Below, in pieces: positions 34,771 to 45,900 of a stretch of 64,000 nucleotides of DNA. Where the stretch lies: contig NC_066270.1 of the NCBI RefSeq assembly GCF_905404315.1, positions 13,596,001 through 13,660,000 of the forward strand, in the 5' to 3' direction. Position numbers and translations under genes: made by a program. This DNA comes from Leptidea sinapis (taxonomy: Eukaryota; Arthropoda; Insecta; Lepidoptera; Pieridae). The stretch's first letter is position 1; the number at the start of each line of letters is the position of its first letter. Below the pieces are notes generated by a model. The model was not told where the DNA came from, searched no databases, and worked only from the letters and a program-made list of their open reading frames with translations.

Positions 34771-35034
34771 ATAAATAAAAAGAAGACCCAACAAATATAT
34801 TTTTTATAGATAGCTTTCAGGAAAGTGGTAGGTAAATTTCTCGGGAACAACTTTTTTATCTAGACTAAAATCAGGCACATCTCGGCGTATCAAAGGTTTC
34901 CTTTTACAATTTTAATGCCTGTTGGGTAGGTTGATGACATGAGATAGGTAGGTACTTCAAAAAGCATACAGCCGGTAACACTTTGGAGATTCCTTTATAC
35001 CGGTGACCCCCATCTCCTTTTATTTCTATTTCAT

Positions 35035-35470
35035 ATATTTAATTCAAATATTTGTATGCCTCAGACCTAAGAAAAACGAGTGCAAGAAACTGATCGGTCT
35101 CTTTCTTTCTTAATTTAGCTACAATATGTAGATCGTAATATCGTACAATAAAATTTATAATTAAAAAGCCTGATGGCATATGCTCCTTTCCCAGTCTGTG
35201 GTATCATTAAGAAAATCATTTAGTTACCTATACCAAATAAGCGTTTTTCAATATTTCAGTTACTCTCTTTCTCTAAATGATTCTCTAGGACCTAGGTTAT
35301 AAATAGCGCGATTGGTTTAGTTCTACTGGTAATAGTTCTACGACTACTTCGGGCAGTGTTTTCACGAACACGGATCGGACAGTGCAGCCGATATTAATAC
35401 AATCTTTGTGCTGCAGAAGAGGGCTAACAATATTACATAGGACATAATACTGCGAAAATAATTTTATTCG
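35035..35470. mobile_element. LINE-C fragment and another LINE scrap
   Basis: 35035-35300 is the LINE-C 3' end (minus). 35370-35440 (CAGTGCAGCCGATATTAATA, TGTGCTGCAGAAGAGGGCTA) matches 56640-56715 and encodes an INTIFVLQKRA-like stretch typical of reverse transcriptases. Confidence 0.6.
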
Positions 35471-35479
35471 GTGTCAGTT

Positions 35480-36290
35480 GTTTAGTTTCATATGCTGCAG
35501 AACTAAGTCTATTTGCCAATCCTTAAATAGGGGCTCCATTGCAATTTTGAATATTTAACTTATAACAGCTTATGAGATCATTGAGGAGCGCCTTCATTTT
35601 ATGATGCATTATGGCTTGTCATATTGTCTTTGTTATTTGCAGATTATCATCTGAGTGTTTAGTGACTGGTTCCTTTCAAAGATCACTTAAAGGGTCTACA
35701 ATTTTCCATAGACAATAATCTAGCTATCGGCAAATAAAAGAGGGAGTTTTTGGTTTAACTTTAGCTTTTAGGTAAGATTGTTACATACACACGCAGGAGC
35801 GTTTTATACCACAAATATTCAGTACACCAGACGCTTATCAAAATGCATATTATAACATGTTTTATCAACAAATAATATAATATGTAGGATAAACAAGATA
35901 GTGTGCCCCCACGCATGACCTCCTGTTATCTGTCCAATGTTAAATGATTCTACGAATTATGTAAATCACACATACACATACACCTACACGGACAATTGTA
36001 ATTAATTCTTAATTATTGTTTATGTTTGCTTTCTGATATTGCGGCATTTGAAATACATCTTCTTGGATCTTTGTCTCCGGGAGTCTCGACCTGGAACTAG
36101 TTTGAAGAACAGCGAAAGTGGTGTACTAACACGATCATCACATTCACACACCTTCCTCAACAGATAAAAATAATAGACACTGAATAACATAAAAAAAGTG
36201 AAACACCTTTTCCATGAGACTGCAGGTTGTCCCAAAAAAACTCGATAAAAGCATTTAACATTGAGTAATTTAAAAAGTCCTGATTTAACC
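35480..36290. other. No gene established
   Basis: A 71-codon minus ORF at 36020-36235 has a hydrophobic stretch (FTFFMLFSVYYFYLL) and a basic SRRQRSKK motif but no supporting context. Confidence 0.25.
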
Positions 36291-36500
36291 TGACATTTCG
36301 ATAAAAGTCCGGAGTTTTAAGTTGATATTGTTAAGATTTTGTTTTTCATAAACATTAAAGATTTTTTGTTTATAATTATGTAGGTTTATTCAGTCTAATT
36401 AAAAATGAAATCCGGACAAATTAGAGAGCCGGACAAAATCCGGACTAGAATCTAAAAGTCCGGACATGTCCGGATTTATCCGGACGGATGGTAACCCTAA
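36290..36500. repeat. TCCGGA-rich block
   Basis: About seven TCCGG/CCGGA motifs occur in 200 bases, ending GTCCGGATTTATCCGGACGG followed by ATGGTAACCCTAA. It looks like the end of a DNA element; class not assigned. Confidence 0.45.
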
Positions 36501-36504
36501 ACTG

Positions 36505-36930
36505 TCACAGAAGCACTTAAACGCTGGAGCAACTCAACAGGTTTAAAACATTCCAAAGCACTGATAAAGGCATTCAATAACAGAAACGCGAATGAAGCTC
36601 TGTCATTGAGCAGGAAAAACCTATGCATACTCACCAGGATACTAGCTGGGAACAGTCGCCTAAACAGGGACCTCAGTCTGGTCGGAATAAAAAACGAAAG
36701 AATTTGCAGATATTGCCTTGAGGCCGATGAAACGCCTCTTCACATCCTCTGCGAGTGCGGACCACTAATGCATTAGAGTAACACCATCCTTGGTGACTAC
36801 ACCTTGCTCTCAGATGCTGTTTGTAATACTTGCCTCAATAAGATACTGCGGTTCATAAATGCGGCAGGGCTTGACGACAAGCTATGAGTGGCGAACACAA
36901 TAGTTCGATTCTGGACGAGGTGTTACTAGG
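36505..36930 (+). mobile_element. LINE family E fragment (RNase H / zinc knuckle end)
   Basis: Forward frames give STGLKHSKALIKAF, LTRILAGNSRLNRDLSLVGI and the Cys-Cys-His-Cys motif CRYCLEADETPLHILCEC, typical of R1/I/Jockey-type ORF2 C-termini. Confidence 0.75.
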
Positions 36931-36994
36931 ACTCATTAGAACTAGCCAAATATCCACCCTCTATTAATAATAAAAATAAGCCTAAACCTACATA

Positions 36995-37839
36995 TACAGG
37001 ATGTCCCAAAGTTATGGGACATGAAGGGAAAGTACCTTAAATATCGAAGATAGGCTATTTTACTGAAAGAAGACTTTATGTTATTTTTAAAAGTTAGTAT
37101 TTCTGCATTCAAACATTTTCTAAAAATTACTTGCCTCGTCTGGGAATCAAACCGACTCAAATGTAAAAAAAAACACTCCTACTTTTATAATGCCAATCGA
37201 AAGAATGGCCAAAAACTAATAACTCTTCTTAAGTAACGTAGTATTTTAAAAGAAACGAACAACGTAAAATGAAAGATTTCCTACTTGGATTGGTACGAAT
37301 GGACCGATTAGATGGCCGGCCAGATCCCCGAACCTTACACCATTAGATTTCTTCTTTTGGGGATATGTGAAAGATATGCTATACAAAAAGCGATACGAGA
37401 ACGTGGGCGAGTTACAAACAGAATTGTGCCATATCATATCGAGTATTCACCATAAAATGATAAGAAAATCAACAGGCAGCGGTCTCATTAAAGGTTGGCG
37501 ATTTGCGTAAGACAAGAGAGATCACATTTTGAGCATTTTATTAATTAATTTACAAAAAAATACCCACTTAATTGACTACTTTCTTTTAAAATACTATGTT
37601 ACTAAAGAAGAGTTATTCGTTTTTGGCCATTCTTTGGATTGGCATCATAAGAGTAGGGGTGTTTTTTTTACATTTAAGTCGGTTCGATTCCCAGACGAGG
37701 CAAGTAATTTTTAGAAAATCTTTGAATGCATAATTACTAACTTTTAAAAATAACATAAAGTCTTCTTTCAGTAAAAAAGCCTATCTTCGATATTTAAGGT
37801 ACTTTCCCTTCATGTCCCATAACTTTGGGACATCTTGTA
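36995..37839. mobile_element. Tc1/mariner-like element with ~275-bp inverted repeats
   Basis: Ends TACAGGATGTCCCAAAGTTA and its reverse near 37839 (AACTTTGGGACATCTTGTA), beside TA. The arms span about 275 bases each. The centre (37280-37510, plus strand) encodes WPARSPNLTPLDFFFWGYVK and YENVGELQTELCHI, the C-terminal part of a DDE transposase of the IS630/Tc1/mariner type. The catalytic N-terminal part is gone, so it is non-autonomous. Confidence 0.8.
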
Positions 37840-37844
37840 TAGTC

Positions 37845-38309
37845 ATAAAAAAGAACATTTGTGTTCTTGATGGTGATATAGACAAGACTCTTTACTCTTA
37901 AAGGCAGAGAAAAATTTAATAGACAGTAATATTATATTGGTTATGTGGAGCAAGCAATACCTTGTATTCAGCGAAAAACCCGAATAGAAGTTGAAAAGGG
38001 CTTTTGTGAAATTAGGACAAAGAGAATGTAACATAACACCAAACATTTTATTAACTTATACTGTTGTATAGGAATAAGTATAATAATAAATCATATACAT
38101 AAATTATTATCATTTATTTATTTCCTTACTTTGAACTACATAACAACCCATATTAATATTTTAAATTGAATTATGTAAATCTTTGGTATTTCAATTTATT
38201 TAAATCTATTATCTTCTTTAATAAGATAATTGTAATAAGTCAGTCGCAAGAAACCCGGAATAAACTGTCAAATCCCTTTTGACATTAACACATTAATTTT
38301 TCGGTGCTT
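37845..38309. other. No gene seen
   Basis: Short ORFs only; no repeat recognised. Confidence 0.35.
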
Positions 38310-38317
38310 ATTGTAGG

Positions 38318-38687
38318 CACGGACTGGTAAAAAAAGAAGGACTGCGCGCCGTGATATTAGCGAGTGAAGCACTTTTATGCTAGTGTGTGTGCGGTTACGG
38401 GGTATACCAGTTGTACAATTTTTCTCCCTTAAATAATCATATATCAAATACTTTTATATTATTGTTTTTACACTTTTTCACAACGGACGACGGTATTTTT
38501 AAAATATATTATTGCGACGCAAACTGATCTGTCACAGACGATGGCAAATCTCATAATGGCGGCCGATCGGCTTGCATTAGTCTAAGTGTAGGCGTGGGGC
38601 TATGTATTTACACATTTACCGGCTTGTTTTGGTGCCTCACTGTTATGTAAGGTGACATGGAGTCCTTACTTTTTTACTCGTCCGTGA
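38318..38687 (+). mobile_element. 370-bp inverted-repeat element with 8-bp target duplication
   Basis: Terminal repeats CACGGACTGGTAAAAAAAG and, at the right, TTTTTTACTCGTCCGTG in reverse. The direct repeat ATTGTAGG flanks both ends (38310-38317, 38688-38695). An 8-bp duplication fits hAT or P-type transposons. No coding sequence. Confidence 0.85.
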
Positions 38688-38699
38688 TTGTAGGTAATA

Positions 38700-39608
38700 C
38701 TATCTTATATTAATTATTTTAATTAGATACTTATATTAAGACATAAGTAATCTATTGTTTTAAATGCTTAGATATATATTAATATAACAATTATGACAGC
38801 ATTATTCTTATAAAATCTATTTTTTTTTTAATTAGATGCTTTCATTATGCTAGGTACCTACTACATAATCTTGTTTTTAATGCTTAGATATCTACATATA
38901 ACAAATAAAACATATCTGCCATGAAAAATAATGAGATCTTGAGTCTCATAGATAATAATAACAATATTTATTAAAATATTACAACGTATTATATTATGCG
39001 TCATATAATAACAATAGCGCCTTTACTAAAATTATAGCAATGTTTATAAAAGACACTATAAGCATATAATTCTATCAGGATTTATTTAAATGCACTTTAA
39101 AAGAAGGCGGAATACTATATTATATAGTATGTTACAAAAGTAGTGAGGAACTACAATAAATAGTACCTTTCACTCTTAGATAATTTATACATGTACATAG
39201 AGCCACTTGCTAGACAACCGATGAAAACAGGCCAGGTTTATTACTATAGTGTGCGTGACAAGCTACGTCTTACACTAGCGATTTGTATGTGACTTTGTGT
39301 TGTGCATTGCTAAAAATAGAGGTTGACAGTCAACCTTAAATTTATTTCGCCGTTTTCACAGCTGTCACAGTCTTTCGAGATGTATAAATGATCTAAGGTA
39401 TCACTTTATAAAACAATGTTAGTTTTGCATTCACCAATATTTTCGAATATTTCAGAATTTAATTTTGATGACTATAATTTACTTCATAATTATTCACTTG
39501 CAAAGATCTAAAATCAACGCACATCTTACTATAAGTTGCCGTCAAAAGGGACTTTTTGTTTTAAAATGATAATTTGTACTTCTACGATATCATTGGTCTG
39601 AAATTTGG
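38700..39608. other. Downstream region of nimA
   Basis: AT-rich with no exon. It should contain the nimA 3' UTR just below 39609, but no clear AATAAA was seen near the stop. Confidence 0.35.
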
Positions 39609-39901
39609 TCATAATTCTGTAACTGCCTCCCCGTTCAAGTTCATTACTTCAATGGCGTGTTCAGAAGGTGGTCTCCAGCATGGTATTTCAGCATATAGAG
39701 GCTCAGAACTCATATTATTCTCAATAACATCTTGTTTTGCTTCACATTTTAGAGCTTCTATTGTATACTCAGACATACGGTGTGTTCGTTGACTGTGTAA
39801 TTCTTCATCACTAAATGTAGATGTCGCTACTGAAGAACGTCCAGAAATACAAATGTCATGTGCCCTCCTTGGCAGATGATCATAATGGCATTCTAGAATA
39901 C
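39609..39901 (-). CDS. nimA: nimA exon 7 (C-terminal tail)
   Basis: ILECHYDHLPRRAHDICI, HRMSEYTIEALKCEAK, SSEPLYAEIPCWRPP, ending GEAVTEL and TGA at 39611-39609. Acceptor acacag. 96 codons without a stop. Confidence 0.8.
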
Positions 39902-42900
39902 CTGTGTAAAAATTAATATGTTTTAGGATTATGTGTATGGCATTATCTCTCTACACTGCTCGTCAAGTAGGAAAACCGCAGTTAAGGAAAGTATAGTAAG
40001 GGATTTAACATCGTTTTCAGAGACTTCGGTTGACTTTTAAAAGCTGTTGGTTGTTTAACCTGAGTCAGTGGACGTTTACACTTTACACTATAAAAGTTTT
40101 TTTGCTAGATACAGAGGCTATTGCAGGAACAAACTGAGACTGGCGTGAATAATTTCAATTAAACAGACTGATTTGCTTTTTAAAATTATAAAAACAGGTT
40201 TATATTTGCACGAAAAAGATTTAATTACAATTGGTGGACTGTCACGGCCGTACAAATAATCTATACTAATATTATAAAGCTGCAGTGTTTGTTTGTTTGA
40301 ACGCGCTAATCTCTGGTACTACTGGTCCGATTTGAATGATTCATTCAGTGTTGGGTAGTCCATTTATCGAGGAAGGCTATAGGCTATGTTTTTTTTTTCA
40401 AAATTAGGGATCCGTAATAAAATTGCTAAATTTGTAACACAAAATAGAACAAAATTATGTACAGGCTATAATATAGGCAATATTTTATTACTTATAAAAC
40501 TATCGCGTGAATTATACTTTATATGGCAAAACAACGTTTGCCGGGTCAGCTAGTATTGGTATAAAGTTATAAATTAAAATAACACACTGACACTGCTACT
40601 GCAGTATAGGTTAAAACTAATACAATAGACATAAATATAAAAATATCAATGACTCGGAAACAAACATTTATATTCATTATAAAAATATTTGCTCATACCA
40701 GAATTCAGGATTCAGTGATCCTGAATTATGGCTTAGAGGTTGGCAAAACTGTTATTGTTATTGTTTTTTAATGACTTAATATCTTCTAGTTCAGAATGAG
40801 TTTTGTATGAGCGGCGATGTTTTTTGAGGTCTTCTGGTGATCATATTTTTATTAAGTATTTTCGATGGCATAGAAAAATGCCTCGAAAGAAACATGACTC
40901 AGCGAAAGCGCCAATATTGTCGAAAAAATACTAATTTAAAATAATTAATTTCTATCACGTATACACAGGCTGTCCCACGGCTATGCCATATTATTATACA
41001 GGATGTCCCAAAGTTATGGGACATGAAGGGAAAGTACCTTAAATATCGAAGATAGGCTATTTTACTGAAAGAAGACTTTATGTTATTTTTAAAAGTTAGT
41101 AATTCTGCATTCAAAGATTTTCTAAAAATTACTTGCCTCGTCTGGGAATCGAACCGACTGAAATGTAAAAAAAAACACCCCTACTTTTATAATGCCAATC
41201 GAAAGAATGGCCAAAAACTAATAACTCTTCTTAAGTAACATAGTATTTTAAAAGAAAGGAACAACGTAAAATGAATGTTTTCCTACTTGGATTGGTACGA
41301 ATTAGCCGATTAGATGGCCGGCCAGATCCCCGGACCTTACACCATTAGATTTCTTCTTTTGGGGATACGTGAAAAATATGCTATACAAAAAACGATACGA
41401 GAACGTGGGCGAGTTACAAACAGAACTGTGCCATATCATATCGAGTATTCACCATAAAATGATAAGAAAATCAACAGGCAGCGGACTCATTAAAAGAATG
41501 AATGAATGCACTCATTCAAGAATTTTTTTATTTTTTTATATTTAATATTACTTATACATTGTACTCCGCCATATGTCACAGCCGTAGGACATAACCTGTA
41601 TTGCTGATATTATATTTCCCGTTTCCGCATAGAAAAATTTGGCAATTAGGTTATATTTTAATTAAGTGCAACAGAAATTACCTCGAAAATTTTCAAGCAT
41701 TATTGGTGAAATGTTTTGTACAACAACAGGCCTCATAAATTGTTTCAAATTTCGGTCCAATGTTGATATTGGTTGGTAATGGCATCGGTCTGTGTTAGGA
41801 GGATCTGAAAAATAAAAAAAATAAGTGTGGCCCATGAGGGGATCGAACCCGCGACCTTCGCGTTATTAGCACGACGCTCTAACCAACTGAGCTAATGGGC
41901 CTTCACATTTGTTGTTCAAAATAAGATATTGCACTATTTATTATTAAGTTCTTCGAGTTTATTATATAATAATATATCATAAACTCGAAGAACTTAATCC
42001 AAATATTATACAGTAACGGCCTTACAAATAAACTTGTTATAAAGTTATAACTGGTGATAAACAAAAAAAATGCAAAATGTTTACAATATCGTTGACAATA
42101 CCTACTGTCAATACAATGATAATTCTGAAGTTTTTACGAATGACAAGCTGCCTTGCAAATAAACGCGGGAAACTTTATACAAAATGTCTATTTGTAAACA
42201 CTTTACATATTCTTGGTTTATGCTTAGTTATAACTTTATGCCAATTCAATTTGTAGGGCCGTTAGTATATAACAATATTATCATAGTATGTGCATTTTGT
42301 TACTGTGTGATATTATAATAATGTGATCTACTAATCTCTTTTATTAAATACAATATAATAAAACAGTAAAAACACAAAAGTGTCTATAATACATATTTTG
42401 TCTATAATTATATATAAGTAAAAAGATATTAAAATCACAAATTAAAAATATAATATTATTAATATTTTAATGTCGTTTCAGAAATTTTTAATTCGTTTTA
42501 GTATTTTTCTAAAATATGAGAAGCGCTAAAAAGTCCTGTCTCCCTATTTTTAAACAGTAAAGTATACATTTTATACTATTTTCTTTCTGCGTAACTGTAT
42601 TATATGTCAGGACTACTGACAGACTTCGGATAACACGAGTCTCTTAACTTATTTAAAAACCGTCAGTAATACCTAATACTGATGCTCCTTACTAGGTACC
42701 AATATATAATTTATTATATGTATCTATAAACATTGGTTCATAAGACTAAACAACATATTTCAATGGTTTTTTATGCTACAGTTTTATAACGAGTGCCAAA
42801 AAAAATGAGTGGCGTGGGTTGCGATGTGCGCCACAGGAGAACATCCCAATTAATGACACCACGAGTTTTTTTTCCCTATTTGTATATCTGTCGCATACAA

Positions 42901-45900
42901 TATTTTTTTTACGACAAGGTAATTTTATTTAAAACAAATAAAACAAAAAAATATCACAACTTTTCGGGTTGCTGCTTAAATATGTACGGGAAATGTATTG
43001 TATACATACTTTGGTACGTGGTTTCATTTTTCCTTTAAGGAATGGTAAAGGTACATCCATACAGCCAACGCGGGACAAAATAACACTTTAACATTACAAA
43101 ATATAGGTACCTAGCCTAGCAGCATCTAGGCAAATTATATGTACAAGTTGATTTCTTAAGTTGTCAAAAAATATTTATTGTAATGATCTAAACATTTAAC
43201 TATTATATACATAATATAGTATGTACTACGAATTACCTAAAATTTCTATGAACCAACCATACCTAACCTAGATTTAGTTATCTCTGGCACCAAAACAACT
43301 GTGATTTATTGGCGACATTATAGAACTTATTTTTAGGCCATATATGGACTTTTTTAAAGACTCAATACAGTATGTACTTGTATTACTGATCGTGTCTATA
43401 TAAATGACAGATAAAAGTAGAGGAGTACAAAAATATATTAAAATAGAGTAGATACCTGGCAATGGAGAATGGAATATGCTTCTTACATAAGGTGGCGGTG
43501 GTACATCATTGTTATCAATCATTACTTGCATTCTTATGTCGTTGATCTTTCTCAAATCATCGTAGCGAAATTTCCTGCATCTTTCAAGCATCACAATTAT
43601 TACAGCGACCGTTATAACTAACATCATAATCCCACCTGCTATACTTACGACAGAAATAAGATCTACCGAATTTATGTTCCGTTCCTTGTCGGACATAACA
43701 GCTGTTATATGTTCCGGTTCTGTTAAAACATGAAACATTTCATCTTCAGTTGGATTTTCACTTGTTATTGAATATAAATTAACTTGAGTAGTAGTTTCAT
43801 TATTGAATCTATTAATCACAGGTACTGTTGATGTCTTTAGTTGCTCAGCGGGTAACGAAGCCGTTAACTTTGTAGTTTCAAGCACATTTGGTTTACGAAT
43901 CTTAAAACTGTCATTTTTCAAATATTTTCTCTCGTCTTTAATATACACAGGTGGCCTGTTAGTTATTATGGATACCGTGTTAGTTGAAGATGGTATGGTT
44001 ACTGTGTTAAAAGATCTGGATCCATTTAAAGTTGCACCCACAGTGAGGGGCATGCTGTTAGTTATATTGTTTGTTGAAGCCCTAGTAGTTCGTTCAGAGT
44101 AGAAAGAAATTAAAGACTTATTTTTAGGAATATATATTCGTTCGGTGAAATTTCTTTGGTGCAACGGTGAATGAGACTTTGTTGTAGATGTTGATAGAAT
44201 CTTGATTGTAAAGGGCCGCACGGTTGGTTTCAAAATCTCTAAGGTTGATTTTTTGTTTGCCAATTCTGTTTTGTTATTTGATTTTGTAAATAAAGTCCTT
44301 CTCGGTATATACGATGCAGTTGTAAGAGCAATTCTTTTGAACGTAGAATGAGAAGAAGCTGACGTTGGAATTATAGATACTATAATTGTGCGTGGCGTCG
44401 TTGTTTCCGTGGCAGAATCGTTCTTAGCTACGCTTTTATTTTTTAAATTATCATGGATTATTTTGATCTTCATTTCATTGGAAGCAATATTTTGTGTCGG
44501 TTTTATCCATATTTCTTTGGCTTTATGTTTACCTGTTGTTACTTGATTTACTTTTAAAGTCTCTTCTGTGCCTTGTGTCACATTCACTAGTGGTAATCGT
44601 GAACTAGTTTTAGGCGTGCTCATGAAGATTGTTACTGATGCAGTAGTAGTCGATGGATTAGTAGTTAGTTCATTATCTATTGGGACTTTAATAGAAGTTG
44701 TGGGAACATGCGTAGCTAAATCATTCGACGTACCTTCAAAAGGAATTTCAGTTCTGTTATAAGCATGATCAGTAACTCTATTAACAGCGTTGATGATGTG
44801 GTTAGTAGTTCTTTCTACTGTACTTGCTGTAGTAGATGTTGTGTTATCATTTATAGGGAAACTAGTGTTTTTATCTATCACAACATTGTTTGTTTCTGCA
44901 GTTTTACTTATTGAAATAGTACTAGGTATAGTTATACTTTTTATTGTTGTTGTCATTCCTAAATCCGTTGTGGTTAAAATACGTTCAATGATTTTAGGAG
45001 AAGGAGATAAAGTCAGAGTAGTAGATTTGGTAGTTGTTAGTATTTCTTCCATTAAAGCATTTGGAGCTACAGTTGTCATGCGAATGTTGCAACTGAAACA
45101 AAATGTAAAAATGCGAAGTTTATGTTAAATGATTTTGGAGAAATATTCAATAAAAATACAAACGATTTCAAATAGGATTAAAAGAAATGATATAAACGCT
45201 CGAATATGTTTTGTAATGAATTTGTAATGAAATTTTAAAATGTTTGATCTACTGATACATTTATTTACATTCTGCTAAATTCCTTCATTAGAATTGACTG
45301 TGGCAACCCACCTCTCACCTTGCCATCCCTCCAAGCATTCACATTCTCCAGTTAAAGGGGAACAAAATCCTTTGAGGCATTTGACACATTCATTTACACA
45401 ATTTGGTCCCCATTTATTTGGTGGACATTCTGAAATTAAAACATAAGCTCTATACATAATAAGGAATAGTATATTAATATATTTAATTAATACTTTTAGC
45501 AATCAGGATCAGGTAGAATCAGTAATTTTCGGAAAAGGAAATCGCTGAGAACGAAAGCCAGATTTTTTAGTTTTTAACACGATTTTTAGTCGGAGCTGCA
45601 GCTGCATTTATTACACTGATGATTGTCTCTCCCGCCTCATGGTATGTTGTCTTAGAATACTTAAATGTGAAGAAGGTTTCAGCTATTGTATTCTATTGCC
45701 CAACACCTTCCCAGTAATTTAGACAAACTGATAGTTATAGGCAAGGTGGAGGACAAAGGACCACGCGGACGATCACCTAGCTGCTGGTTGGACCAGATCA
45801 AGACACTCACCGACCTACCACTTACGACCACAATAAGGATGGCCGAGGACCGAAAGGAGTGGAAGTCTTTAGTGACTAACGTTACAAAAACTTTGAAGTA

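Noticed and set aside
36020..36235. Small cysteine-containing, basic ORF that might be a peptide precursor
   Set aside because: No start-site context, no partner exon and no repeat of a peptide unit.
44790..45128. Plus-strand hydrophobic ORF opposite nimA exon 5
   Set aside because: Thr codons read in reverse give Val/Ser runs; it is a shadow of the mucin-like exon.
45301..45311. Donor gtgaga as end of nimA exon 4
   Set aside because: It would put exon 5 in a frame with a stop after five codons; the next donor gtgggt keeps the frame and completes the EGF pattern.
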